From assembly GCF_022760855.1 (NCBI RefSeq), contig NZ_JAKTNR010000003.1, forward strand, positions 217,327-281,326: a DNA stretch of 64,000 nucleotides. The letters are read 5' to 3'. The notes under the pieces are model-generated. The model searched no databases, was not told the DNA's origin, and worked only from the letters and a program-made list of their open reading frames with translations. The stretch is from Thermus albus. Lineage in GTDB: Bacteria; Deinococcota; Deinococci; Deinococcales; Thermaceae. Position numbers and translations under genes: made by a program. Shown piece by piece: positions 55,697-64,000 of this stretch. Positions within the stretch are counted from its first letter, which is position 1. Every line of letters starts with the position of its first letter.

Positions 55697-58114
55697 ATGG
55701 GTGCACCCCGAAAAGGTTGGCTGAAAACGCTTTGGAGTGTGGGGAAAACCGTGGCCTTCCTGGGCCCGGGCGTTATCCTTCTCGCCCTCCAGTACGCCCG
55801 GAGGAGGGACCAGCTGGAGGCTCTAGAGGGGAGGGCCCCCATGGCGGAGGCTTGGCAGGGGGTGGGGAGGCCTAGGAACCTCGAGGCCATTCCCGGGGGG
55901 GTTAGGGTCTACTTTCAAGAGGCCACGCCCGGTCGCGGGCAGGATCCCTATCTGGAAGCGGTCTTCCTCGGCGAGGACCTCCTCCGCCTCACCTGGTTTC
56001 CCGGGGAGCCTGTGCCGCCCTATGCCCTGGCGGGCGGCACACCCCCCGCCTTTGAGCCCGAGCGCCTGAAGACCCAGGAGGGCTACCTCCTAAAGACCCC
56101 TCGCCTGGCCCTACGCCTGGAGGGGGAAGGCTTAAGCCTCTGGGACGGGGAGGAAAGGCTTTTGCGGCAAGAATCTTATCCCGAACGCTTAGGGCCTGCT
56201 TGGCGGCACCGGGTGCGCCTCGTTCCGGGGGAGAGGGTTTTGGGCCTCGGGGAGAGGGCCCATCCCCTGGACCGCCGGGGTGGGGTCTTCCGCTTCTGGA
56301 ACCGGGACCCTGGGGGAAGCTACGGCCTTGGGGAGGACCCCCTTTACCTTTCGGTGCCCCTTTGGCTTTCCCTCCTTCACGAGGGGGGGTACCTGGCCTT
56401 CTACGAGAACCCTGCGGACGGCTTTGCCGACCTTCGGGGGGAGGAGGCCTTGGTGGGCTTTTGGGGTGGCCCCTTCCGCTACTACCTGATTCCAGGGCCC
56501 CTGGAAGAGGCTTTGGCCCGTTATGTGCAGCTCACCGGCCTTCCCCCTTTGCCGCCCCGCTTTGCCTTGGGCTTCCAGTATGCCCGCTGGGGGCTTGGGA
56601 CGAGGAGGGAGGTGGAGGAGGTGGTGGAGGGCTTCCTTAAGCGGGGTCTCCCTTTAAGGGCCGTGCACCTGGACATAGATTACATGCGGGGTTACCGGGT
56701 TTTTACCGTGGACGAAAGGCGCTTCCCCGACCTAGGGGGGATGGTGCGGGCCTTTCGGGAAAAGGGCGTGCGCACGGTGCTCATCCTGGACCCGGGGATC
56801 AAGGCGGAAAAGGGGTTTCCCCCCTATGAGGAGGGCCTAAGGGAAGGGGTGTTTTGCCGCCTGCCCTCGGGGGAGGTTTTCCTAGGCCCTGTCTGGCCCG
56901 GGCTTGCCGCCTTCCCGGACTTCACCGATCCCAGGGCCCGGGACTGGTGGGGGGATAAGCTCAAGGGCCTTTTGGAGCTGGGGGTTTCGGGCTTCTGGCT
57001 GGATATGAACGAGCCCGCCCTCTTCGCCGCCTGGGGGGAGCCCACCTTTCCCAAGGGGGTGCGCCATAGCCTCGAGGGCCAAGGGGGCGACCACCTCCTG
57101 GCCCACAACCTCTACGGCCTCCTCATGGCCCGGGCCACCTGGGAGGGGTTCCGTAAACATGCCCCTCTTTCCCGGCCCTTTCTCCTCACCCGCGCGGGGT
57201 ATGCGGGGGTACAGCGGTACGCCTGGGCTTGGACCGCGGATGTGGAGAGCACCTGGGAGGGCCTCAGGACCACCCTGCGGGCCCTCCTGGGGCTATCCCT
57301 CTCCGGGGTGTACTTCGTGGGCTCGGACATCGGGGGCTTTAGCGGCAACCCCTCCCCCGAGCTTTACCTGCGCTGGTTCCAGATGGCCGCCTTCACCCCC
57401 TTCTTCCGCCTCCACTCCGCCCGCTGGACCCGGCGGCGGGAACCCTGGCGCTTCGGGGATGAGGTCTTGGAGGGGGCGCGCTGGGCCATGGAGCTTAGGG
57501 AAAGGCTCCTCCCTTACCTCTATACCTTGGCCTACCGAGCGAGCCGAAAGGGGCTTCCCCTCCTCCGGCCCCTTTTCCTGCAAGGGGGTCCCTACACCGA
57601 GGAGGCCTTTCTCCTGGGGGAGGCCCTTTTGGTGGCCCCCGTCCTGGAGGAGGGGGCCCGGGCCAAGGAGGTGCCCCTGCCCAAGGGAAGGTGGTACTCC
57701 TGGGAGGAGGAAGGCGTTTCGCAGGGCCCGGCCTGGGTGCGGCTTCCCGCCCCCTTGGGGCGGATCCCCCTCCTGGTGCGGGCGGGAAGCGTCCTACCCC
57801 TCTTGGAGGGGGAGGGGCTTACCCTCCACCTGTACCCGGGGGAAGAGGGGGCTGAGGGTCTCCTCTACTGGGACGAGGGGGATGGGGAAGGGGCCTATCG
57901 GCTGGACCGCTTCCGCCTGCAAAGGGTGGAAGGGGGCTTTCGCCTCCTTTGGGAGGGCGAAGGGGGCTACCCTTGGCCCTGGGAGGGGATTGGCCTAAAG
58001 CTTTTTGGCGGGAGGCTTTTAAGGGCCTGGGTGGAGGGGAGGGTGTACCCGGCTTGGGAAGGGGGGGTTCGCCTTCCCCTTTTCCAAGAGGCCCTTTTGG
58101 AGGTGGCGGAATGA
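55697..58114 (+). CDS. Glycoside hydrolase family 31 alpha-glucosidase/xylosidase-like, with N-terminal membrane anchor
   Basis: 805 residues. GH31 signature: nucleophile Asp in GFWLDMNEPALFAAWGEP, acid/base region VGSDIGGFSGNPSPELYLRW, substrate loop LHLDIDYMRGYRVFTVDE and FFRLHSARWTRRREPW. It removes alpha-linked glucose or xylose from oligosaccharide ends. Residues 10-32 (LWSVGKTVAFLGPGVILLAL) are hydrophobic after a basic start, so the enzyme may be held at the membrane, which is unusual for GH31. It starts 12 nt after the GH2 stop; GGAGGGGAGG precedes it. Confidence 0.9.
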   Translation: MGAPRKGWLKTLWSVGKTVAFLGPGVILLALQYARRRDQLEALEGRAPMAEAWQGVGRPRNLEAIPGGVRVYFQEATPGRGQDPYLEAVFLGEDLLRLTWFPGEPVPPYALAGGTPPAFEPERLKTQEGYLLKTPRLALRLEGEGLSLWDGEERLLRQESYPERLGPAWRHRVRLVPGERVLGLGERAHPLDRRGGVFRFWNRDPGGSYGLGEDPLYLSVPLWLSLLHEGGYLAFYENPADGFADLRGEEALVGFWGGPFRYYLIPGPLEEALARYVQLTGLPPLPPRFALGFQYARWGLGTRREVEEVVEGFLKRGLPLRAVHLDIDYMRGYRVFTVDERRFPDLGGMVRAFREKGVRTVLILDPGIKAEKGFPPYEEGLREGVFCRLPSGEVFLGPVWPGLAAFPDFTDPRARDWWGDKLKGLLELGVSGFWLDMNEPALFAAWGEPTFPKGVRHSLEGQGGDHLLAHNLYGLLMARATWEGFRKHAPLSRPFLLTRAGYAGVQRYAWAWTADVESTWEGLRTTLRALLGLSLSGVYFVGSDIGGFSGNPSPELYLRWFQMAAFTPFFRLHSARWTRRREPWRFGDEVLEGARWAMELRERLLPYLYTLAYRASRKGLPLLRPLFLQGGPYTEEAFLLGEALLVAPVLEEGARAKEVPLPKGRWYSWEEEGVSQGPAWVRLPAPLGRIPLLVRAGSVLPLLEGEGLTLHLYPGEEGAEGLLYWDEGDGEGAYRLDRFRLQRVEGGFRLLWEGEGGYPWPWEGIGLKLFGGRLLRAWVEGRVYPAWEGGVRLPLFQEALLEVAE

Positions 58115-60159
58115 GGCTGGAAAGGGCGTGGTTTTTGGCCCATGGGGCGGAAACGCCAGAGGGGCTTCCCCATGGGGGTTGGCGGGAGGTGGGCTTGCCC
58201 CACCAGTGGACCCTCGAGGGCCTGGAGGCGGAGGTGGGCTGGTACCGGCTTCCCCTTCCCGAAGGGGGGCCAAGGCGCTTCCTCCGCTCCTTTGGGGACT
58301 ATTACCAGGAGGCCTGGGTGGACGGCGTCCACCTGGGGCGGCACGAGGGGTATTTCTTCCCCTGGCTCCTGGAGTTGCCCCCGGGTGGGGAGGTCCTCCT
58401 TAGGGTTTCCGCCCCCAAGGAGCCCCTAGGGGTCTGGCCCCGGATCAAGCGGCAGATAAAGGGGGTCTTGGGGCAACACGACTGCCGCCCCGGGGGAACC
58501 ACGGAACGGGGCCAGGAACGAGGGACAGGGGGGCTATGGGGCGGGGTGGAGGTCTGGGTGCGGGAAGAGGTGGCCCTTTTGGGCCTCACCCACCGCCTCC
58601 TTCCCCGGCCTGGGGGATGGCGGCTATGGGTGCGCCTCCTGGTGGATGCCCTAAGGCCCTTTCGCGAGGAGGTGCACCTTAGGATTGGCCCAGAAAACTT
58701 CCCCGGGGAGGCGCTGGAAAAGAGGGCCGTCCTCGAGGGGGAAGGGGGGCGGGGTTGGCGGGAGGTGGTGTGGGACCTGCCGGAAATGCCGTTATGGGAG
58801 GTGTGGGAGCGGGGGTTTCCCCATCTTTTCCGCCTCGAGGCGGAGGTTTTGGGGGCCAGCCTCAGCGTGCCCTTGGGCTTCCGCACCGTGGAGCTGGATG
58901 GGGAGGGCTGGCTTCTCCTAAACGGGAAGAGGCTATTCCTAAGGGGCACCAACATCATCCCCACCCAGTGGCTTGCCGGCTACACCGAGGCCCTGGCCCA
59001 GCAGGACGTGGCCCTGGTCAAGGAGGCCAACCTCAATGCGGTGCGGGTCCACGCCCACGTGACCCACCCCGCCTTCTACCGGGCCTGCGACCGGGAAGGC
59101 GTGTTGGTGTGGCAGGATTTTCCCTTGCAATGGGGCTATGCTCCGGACGAGGCCTTTGCCCAGGAGGCTTTGCGCCAGGCCCAGGCCATGGTGGAGGCCT
59201 TGGGGGCCCATCCTTCCATCTACCTCTGGTGTGCCCAGAACGAGCCCACCCATAACCGTCACACCCTAGGCCCCCTCCTGGCCGCCGGGCTTCGGGCCGC
59301 TGACCCCACCCGTCCGGTGAAGGAGGCCTCCGACTTCCGCGAGCACCCTTACCCCGGCTGGTACTGGGGGCAGGTGCGGGACTTCCTGGCCCTGCCCGGG
59401 GCCCCCCTGCCTTCCGAGTTCGGGGCCCAGGCCCTGCCCCGGGCGGAGCTTTTGCGTAAGGTTCTGGGTGAGGCCGCCTGGCCTCCCAACTGGGAGGTCT
59501 ATGCCTACCACAACTTCCAGCCCCACGAGACCTTCCGGGTGGCGGGGGTGGGGCTTGGCAACTCCCTGGAGGAGTTTGTGGAAAGTTCCCAAGGCTATCA
59601 GGCGAGGCTTTTGCAGTTTGCCATCCACGCCTACCGCCGGGCCAAGGGGCGGGTGGTGGGCTACTTCCAGTTCATGTTGGTGGAGCCCTGGGAGGGGATC
59701 ACCTGGGCGGTTTTGGACGTGGAGCGGGTGCCCAAAAAGGGCTTTTTTGCCCTAAAGGAGGCCAGCAGCCCGGTTCTCCTCTCCCTGGTCCCCTACCGGG
59801 CAGAGGTGGAGGTGGGGGCCCCCCCCTTGCAGGAGGCCTGGCTTATAAGCGACCTGGACCGGCCCCTGGCGCTTAAGGTGCGCCTCTTCCTGGAGGGCCC
59901 TGAGAGCCTTCCCCTTTGGGAGGAGGGGGTGACCTTGGCCCCGGGGGAGGCTAGGCGGTTTTTCAGCCTGGGAGAGCTTTGGGAAAGCCCCCTGGAGGTC
60001 CAAGCCCGCTTCCTTCCCCTCCAGGAGGCCTTGAGGAGGCTTCCTCCTGGGCCTTACCGCTTGGTGGGGGAGGCCTATGAGGGGGAGAGGCTTTGGTCCC
60101 GGCAGGTGTTAGAGGTGCGGTTCCTGGAGCCCATCCTCCCCCTGGGGGTGGCCTGGTGA
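58111..60159 (+). CDS. Glycoside hydrolase family 2, beta-mannosidase-like
   Basis: 682 residues. Family features of GH2 beta-mannosidases: LRGTNIIPTQWLAGY, AVRVHAHVTHPAFYRACDREGVLVWQDFPLQWGY (cited by parts), acid/base Glu in YLWCAQNEPTHN and nucleophile Glu in LPSEFGAQAL, then QFMLVEPWEGITW. It probably splits beta-1,4-mannosyl ends, working with the alpha-galactosidase on galactomanno-oligosaccharides. ATG 58111 overlaps the GH31 stop (ATGA); the longer upstream frame is a shadow of GH31. Confidence 0.88.
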   Translation: MRLERAWFLAHGAETPEGLPHGGWREVGLPHQWTLEGLEAEVGWYRLPLPEGGPRRFLRSFGDYYQEAWVDGVHLGRHEGYFFPWLLELPPGGEVLLRVSAPKEPLGVWPRIKRQIKGVLGQHDCRPGGTTERGQERGTGGLWGGVEVWVREEVALLGLTHRLLPRPGGWRLWVRLLVDALRPFREEVHLRIGPENFPGEALEKRAVLEGEGGRGWREVVWDLPEMPLWEVWERGFPHLFRLEAEVLGASLSVPLGFRTVELDGEGWLLLNGKRLFLRGTNIIPTQWLAGYTEALAQQDVALVKEANLNAVRVHAHVTHPAFYRACDREGVLVWQDFPLQWGYAPDEAFAQEALRQAQAMVEALGAHPSIYLWCAQNEPTHNRHTLGPLLAAGLRAADPTRPVKEASDFREHPYPGWYWGQVRDFLALPGAPLPSEFGAQALPRAELLRKVLGEAAWPPNWEVYAYHNFQPHETFRVAGVGLGNSLEEFVESSQGYQARLLQFAIHAYRRAKGRVVGYFQFMLVEPWEGITWAVLDVERVPKKGFFALKEASSPVLLSLVPYRAEVEVGAPPLQEAWLISDLDRPLALKVRLFLEGPESLPLWEEGVTLAPGEARRFFSLGELWESPLEVQARFLPLQEALRRLPPGPYRLVGEAYEGERLWSRQVLEVRFLEPILPLGVAW

Positions 60160-61421
60160 TCCGGGTTCGGATCGCCTACGCCCTGGGAGCCTTGGGCCTT
60201 ACCTTGCCGGGCCAGACCTTTGGCACCTACGTGGCCTTCTACTACCTGGACCAGGTGGGCTTGGCGGCCAGCGCCTTTGCCTTAGCCCGGCTTGTCTTCT
60301 CCGTGTGGGATGCGGTGAACGACCCCCTTTTCGGCTACCTCTCCGACCGCACCAAGACCCCTTGGGGCCGCAGGCGGCCCTGGCTTTTCCTGGGGCTTCC
60401 CCCTTTGCTCCTGGCCTTTTACCTGACCTTCAACGTTCCTGAGCCTTTTCGCCAGGGTCAGGCCCTTTTTTGGTACTGCCTGGGCACGATCCTCCTTTTT
60501 GAAACCTTCGCTGCCCTCACCTGGGTGAACCACGCCGCCCTTTTCCCCGAGCTCTTTCGGGGGCAGGAGGAACGGGCCCGGGCCAACGCCTGGCGGCAGG
60601 GCTTTTACTTCCTGGGCCTGGCGGTGAGCATTGCCCTAACCCCTTTGGTCTACACCGCCCTAGGCTTTTCCGGTATGGCCTTGCTTTACGGAGCCCTTGG
60701 GGGCGTGTTGGTTCTCCTCTTTCTCCTTTCCGTCCGTGAGGACCCCAAAGCCCAGGAGGCCGAGCCCCTTTCCTTCCTTCCCGCTTTCCGTTACACCCTG
60801 GGAAACGGGGCCTTTTGGCTATATTCCCTAGCCGCCCTTTTTCTCCTCTTCGCCGTGGGGCTTTTTGGGGCGGCCATGCCCTTTTACGCCAAGTATGCCT
60901 TGGGCTTGGGCCCTGAGGCCACCTCCTTGCTCTTCGCCTCCGTGCTACTTTCGGCGCTTCCCTCCGTCTTCCTCTGGGCCCGGCTGGCGGGGGTCTTGGG
61001 TCCTAAGGGGGCCTGGCTGTTTGCCATCGCCCTTTTGGCCCTGGGGGCCATGCTCCTTTTCTGGCCCCAGAGCCTCGGGCAGGCTTTACCTGTGGGGGTG
61101 CTCATCGGGGTGGGGTTTGGCGGGGTGTTGGTGCTGGGGGATGTGCTCCTTTCGGAGGTGATAGACCGGGACGCGGAGCTTACGGGAAGGAGGCGGGAGG
61201 GAGTTTACTATAGCGTCTACGGCTTTATCAACCGGCTTTCCGGACCCTTGCAGGCCCTTTCCTTTGCCCTCCTCACCCCCCTTTTCGGCTACGTGAGCGG
61301 GGAAGCCCCAGGGCCCAGTCCCGAGGCCGCCTTCCGCTTCCTTATGGCAGGCCCTCCCTTTTTGGCTATCCTTTTGGCCCTGGGGTTGGCCTTGCGCTTT
61401 CCCTACGGGGCCAGGGGATAG
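60156..61421 (+). CDS. GPH-type sugar:cation symporter, second copy
   Basis: 421 residues with 12 predicted helices and the same signature as the first copy: FSVWDAVNDPLFGYLSDRTKTPWGRRRPWLFLG and FGYVSGEAPGPSPEAAFRF. Start GTG 60156 overlaps the previous stop (GTGA). Together with the gene at 52695 it gives the operon two importers, perhaps for two oligosaccharides (gluco- and galactomannan type). Confidence 0.9.
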   Translation: MIRVRIAYALGALGLTLPGQTFGTYVAFYYLDQVGLAASAFALARLVFSVWDAVNDPLFGYLSDRTKTPWGRRRPWLFLGLPPLLLAFYLTFNVPEPFRQGQALFWYCLGTILLFETFAALTWVNHAALFPELFRGQEERARANAWRQGFYFLGLAVSIALTPLVYTALGFSGMALLYGALGGVLVLLFLLSVREDPKAQEAEPLSFLPAFRYTLGNGAFWLYSLAALFLLFAVGLFGAAMPFYAKYALGLGPEATSLLFASVLLSALPSVFLWARLAGVLGPKGAWLFAIALLALGAMLLFWPQSLGQALPVGVLIGVGFGGVLVLGDVLLSEVIDRDAELTGRRREGVYYSVYGFINRLSGPLQALSFALLTPLFGYVSGEAPGPSPEAAFRFLMAGPPFLAILLALGLALRFPYGARG

Positions 61422-61461
61422 AATGCTGGAAACGGGCCAAGCCCGGGGAGGAGGGTGGCAC

Positions 61462-62922
61462 ATGCGGGTGGTGTTTGGGGGCTCTTTGGGGCAGGCCCGC
61501 CTCGAGGTGGGGGTCACGGCAGCCTCCTCGGAACCGGTTTCCGGGGGGTATCTCCTGAGGGGAAGGGAAGTTCGGGCCTTTGCTCCCTCTAGGGGGGCGC
61601 AGTTTTTCCGCCACGGCTGGCAAAGCTGGAGCCTGGCCGCCTGGGTGGGCCTAGGGGAGCCGCCCAAGCCCCTTTTCCCTAAAGAGCGACGCCCCCAGGC
61701 GGATGACCCCTTCCTCTTGGACGCGGCGGAGTGGGGAGGGGCCTGGTGGGGTAGTGGGCTTGGGGCTTTGCGCTTGGCGGATGGGAAGGTTCTCCTCCTG
61801 GGAGCTTTGGATCTGGGGGCCAGGGTTTTGGGGCGGCAGGAGGTGCTTTTGGGGCGGTATGCCTTGGGGGAGGGCCGCTGGTTCTTGGCCTATGGACCGG
61901 AAGAGGAGGTTTTTTCCGCCTACGCCAGCCACCTTCCCCGGCGCCTTTCCGGAAAGCCCCTTAGGGTGTGGTGCTCCTGGTATGGCTACTACACCCGCAT
62001 CAGCGAGGCCTTGCTCCTCGCCGCCTTGGAGGAGGTGGCCCACTTCCCCTTTGAGGTCTTCCAGATTGACGATGGCTGGCAGCGAGCCCTTGGGGACTGG
62101 GAGGCAAACGATCGCTTCCCCCGGGGGATGGCCTTTTTGGCGGAGAGGATCCGGGAAAAAGGCCTCAGGGCCGGGTTATGGCTGGCACCCTTTCTGCTGA
62201 CCCCGGACAGCCCCCTGGGGCATGCCCGCCCCGAGTGGGTGCTTAGGGATGGGGAAGGCCGGCCTATCCCAGCGGGATTTAACTGGGGAAGACCCCTTTA
62301 CGCCTTGGACTCGGGGAACGAGGAGGTTTTGGAATACGCGGCTGGCCTGGTGCGCAAGGTCCGGGAGTGGGGGTACGATTACATCAAGCTGGACTTTCTC
62401 TATGCGGCTTCCCTTCCTGGGGCCGAGGGGGAGGGGCGGTACCGAAAGGCCATGGAGCGGATACGGGAGGAAGCGGGTGGCGCTTATCTTCTCTTCTGCG
62501 GGGCCCCCATCCTGGCCTCCTTGGGGCTTGCCGACGGCCTCCGGGTGGGCCCGGATGCCGCCCCCTACTGGGACAACGAGGACCGCTCCCTTTGGCTTTC
62601 CGACCCCACGGGACCGGGGCTTAAAAACGCCCTCCGCACCACCCTGCACCGGCTGTGGCTTCGGGAAAACGTGCAGGTGGACCCGGATGTGGCCTATTTC
62701 CGAAGCTGTTTCTCCTTGCTGACCCCTGAAGAGAGGCGCCTCCAGGAGGCCATGGGGGAGATCACCGGCTTCAAGGCCACCTCCGACCCCCCCTCCTGGC
62801 TTACCCCGGAAGAGAGGGAAAGGCTTTTGGCCTTCCTGAGCCAGGACCAGGCGGTAAACCAGCTTGGCCCCTACCGCTTCCAGGTGGGGGAGGAGGTCTT
62901 GGACTATGCTTCCCTACTATAG
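61462..62922 (+). CDS. Alpha-galactosidase, glycoside hydrolase family 36 (AgaT-like)
   Basis: 486 residues, shorter than most GH36 enzymes (about 720) and like Thermus AgaT. The barrel shows VWCSWYGYYTRISEALLLAAL, FQIDDGWQRALGDWEAN, LWLAPFLL, nucleophile Asp in YIKLDFLYAASLPG and acid/base Asp in VGPDAAPYWDNED. It removes alpha-1,6-galactose from melibiose, raffinose or galactomannan. ATG 61462 has GGAGGAGGG 6 nt upstream; an in-frame ATG at 61423, 1 nt after the previous stop, adds 13 residues without a good ribosome site. Confidence 0.93.
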   Translation: MRVVFGGSLGQARLEVGVTAASSEPVSGGYLLRGREVRAFAPSRGAQFFRHGWQSWSLAAWVGLGEPPKPLFPKERRPQADDPFLLDAAEWGGAWWGSGLGALRLADGKVLLLGALDLGARVLGRQEVLLGRYALGEGRWFLAYGPEEEVFSAYASHLPRRLSGKPLRVWCSWYGYYTRISEALLLAALEEVAHFPFEVFQIDDGWQRALGDWEANDRFPRGMAFLAERIREKGLRAGLWLAPFLLTPDSPLGHARPEWVLRDGEGRPIPAGFNWGRPLYALDSGNEEVLEYAAGLVRKVREWGYDYIKLDFLYAASLPGAEGEGRYRKAMERIREEAGGAYLLFCGAPILASLGLADGLRVGPDAAPYWDNEDRSLWLSDPTGPGLKNALRTTLHRLWLRENVQVDPDVAYFRSCFSLLTPEERRLQEAMGEITGFKATSDPPSWLTPEERERLLAFLSQDQAVNQLGPYRFQVGEEVLDYASLL

Positions 62923-63952
62923 GCGTGTCCACCGCAAAGCGGATGGGCGGGAGCTCATCCTTTACGGGCTTCATCCCCTCGAGGACCCCCCCCTCCCAGA
63001 GCCCGCCCTGCCCTATAGCCCCGCTCCCCACCTCCGCTACCACCCCCTGAGACGGGAATGGGTGGTCTATGCTGCTCATCGCCAGGAGCGCACCTTTTTG
63101 CCCCCCAAGGAGCACTGCCCCCTTTGCCCTAGCCGGGAAGGGGGTTTCCCCACGGAGATCCCCTTTTCCCGCTTCCAGGTGGCGGTCTTTGACAACCGCT
63201 TTCCCTCCCTGGTGCCAAGCCCCACCCCTCCCCCGGAAGGGTTGCCCGTTCCCGCAGGGGAGGCTTTAGGCCGCTGTGAGGTGGTGGTCTACACCGAGGC
63301 CCACGTGGGGAGCCTGGCCACCCTCACGGAGGAGGAAAGGCTTCTTCTGGCTTGGGTTTGGCGGGAGCGGTACCAGGCCCTATATGCCCTAAAGGGCATC
63401 CAGTTCGTCATGCCCTTTGAAAACCGGGGGGAGGCGGTGGGGGTGACCCTGCACCACCCCCATGGGCAGATCTACGCCTACCCCTTGGTGCCCCCCATCT
63501 TGGAGCGAGAAAGCCAGGCCTTCCGGGAAAGGCCGGTGCTCCTCGAGCTTCTTCCCCACTTGGAGCCCTACCGGGTGGACCAGGAGGAGGGGTTCTTAGC
63601 CTTCGTACCCCCCTTTGCCCGTTACCCCTATGAGGTTTGGGTGGTCCCTTGGCAGCGCCACCCCGGGCTTTGGACCTTTTCCCATGAGGAGATGGCCGCC
63701 TTCGCCCGCCTTCTGGGCCGGGTGGTGGCCCGCTACGACGCCCTTTTCGGGGAGGCCTTTCCCTACGTCATGGTCTTCCACGCAGCCCCCCTAGGGGAGG
63801 AGCGCACCTTCCATTTCCACGTGGAGTTTTATCCGCCCAAGCGGGCCAAGGACAAGCTCAAGTTCCTGGCGGGCACGGAGCTGGGAGCGGGTACGTTTGT
63901 GGTGGACGCCTTGCCCGAGGAAACGGCAAAAAGGCTACGGGAGGTCTTATGA
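62906..63952 (+). CDS. galT: Galactose-1-phosphate uridylyltransferase
   Basis: 348 residues, HIT superfamily. Zinc Cys pair in HCPLCPS, the nucleophile motif VTLHHPHGQIYAYP (His-Pro-His) and FHFHVEFYPPKR at the C terminus. It swaps UMP between UDP-glucose and galactose-1-phosphate in the Leloir pathway, using galactose freed by the alpha-galactosidase. ATG 62906 overlaps the GH36 gene by 17 nt, and its stop overlaps the next start by ATGA. Confidence 0.95.
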   Translation: MLPYYRRVHRKADGRELILYGLHPLEDPPLPEPALPYSPAPHLRYHPLRREWVVYAAHRQERTFLPPKEHCPLCPSREGGFPTEIPFSRFQVAVFDNRFPSLVPSPTPPPEGLPVPAGEALGRCEVVVYTEAHVGSLATLTEEERLLLAWVWRERYQALYALKGIQFVMPFENRGEAVGVTLHHPHGQIYAYPLVPPILERESQAFRERPVLLELLPHLEPYRVDQEEGFLAFVPPFARYPYEVWVVPWQRHPGLWTFSHEEMAAFARLLGRVVARYDALFGEAFPYVMVFHAAPLGEERTFHFHVEFYPPKRAKDKLKFLAGTELGAGTFVVDALPEETAKRLREVL

Positions 63953-64000
63953 ACTACCTTTTGGCCCTGGACCAGGGTACCAGCAGCAGCCGGGCCCTCC
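63949..64000 (+). CDS. FGGY-family kinase, glycerol-kinase-like (start only)
   Basis: Only 17 residues lie in the window: MNYLLALDQGTSSSRAL, which fits the phosphate-1 motif of FGGY kinases, and the form DQGTxSSRA points to glycerol kinase rather than xylulokinase. In this position a galactokinase (GHMP family) would be expected, but the sequence does not fit one. ATG overlaps the galT stop (ATGA), so it belongs to the same operon. Confidence 0.7.
   Translation, partial: MNYLLALDQGTSSSRAL

Noticed and set aside
57949..58110. Upstream extension of the beta-mannosidase-like frame
   Set aside because: It is an out-of-frame shadow of the GH31 gene; ATG 58111 with ATGA overlap is the start.
63949..64000. 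Galactokinase expected next to galT
   Set aside because: The 17 visible residues carry an FGGY DQGTSSSRA motif, not the GHMP kinase start.

Overview
The window is almost certainly from a Thermus chromosome (Deinococcota). It is very GC-rich, genes are packed with overlapping starts and stops, and several proteins are near-identical to well-known Thermus proteins by recall: TtuA/TtuB tRNA thiolation, the long 971-residue trehalose synthase TreS, L25 of the TL5 type (206 aa), threonine synthase with PLP lysine 61. It differs from T. thermophilus HB8/HB27 in detail (for example TtuB), so another Thermus species or strain is likely. No rRNA, CRISPR array, prophage or intact insertion sequence was seen.

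Layout. 1-7 kb: uvrA (partial), a GlmS-like SIS protein, small tRNA-binding and membrane proteins, a secreted lysozyme-like protein next to a NYN protein, a thioredoxin-reductase-like ferredoxin-NADP reductase and a zinc dehydrogenase. 7-13.5 kb: a complete peptide ABC transporter operon under a TTGACA promoter. 13.5-16.6 kb: AcuB/AcuC-like pair, ttuB-ttuA, tRNA-Val and tRNA-Cys. 16.7-25 kb: 2-phosphoglycerate kinase with three N-terminal cone repeats, membrane proteins, hom-Uma2-thrC, queG, a phosphoesterase, lnt overlapping tRNA-Leu. 25-34 kb: DJ-1/PfpI protein, two methyltransferases (one fused to a YkoF-like domain), a GH13 alpha-glucosidase, and the divergent otsA-otsB-treS trehalose operon. 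34-38 kb: Fe-S proteins, a TilS-TadA fusion that runs into tRNA-Ser, a cysteine-cluster protein, DinB and DUF3197. 38-44 kb: HMG-CoA lyase with an acyl-CoA carboxylase subunit (leucine catabolism), RNase HI, a decayed Uma2 gene and guaA. 44.1-45.8 kb: a visibly less GC-rich island with a DprA-like protein and a phosphoribosyltransferase. 45.8-51.8 kb: luxS-mtnN-prs, DsrE/OsmC/TauE genes, rplY-pth-ddl. 51.9-64 kb: one long carbohydrate operon: YdjC deacetylase, two GPH-type transporters, two GH2 enzymes, GH31, GH36, galT and the start of a glycerol-kinase-like gene.

How the parts work together. The trehalose genes (OtsA/OtsB from UDP-glucose and glucose-6-phosphate, TreS from maltose) and 2-phosphoglycerate kinase (first step towards cyclic 2,3-diphosphoglycerate) fit osmotic or heat protection. 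The 3' sugar operon fits uptake of oligosaccharides and their internal hydrolysis, with galactose fed into the Leloir pathway. Many starts (over 20 here) have a TANNNT box 6-7 nt upstream and no Shine-Dalgarno sequence, as expected for leaderless mRNAs.

The most interesting points are: TtuB carries eight residues after the Gly-Gly that must be C-terminal for sulfur transfer; two unrelated genes end with the same geometry 22 nt inside class II tRNA genes; the DprA-like/phosphoribosyltransferase island; the YkoF-methyltransferase fusion; and face-to-face leaderless promoters squeezed into 23-31 bp.
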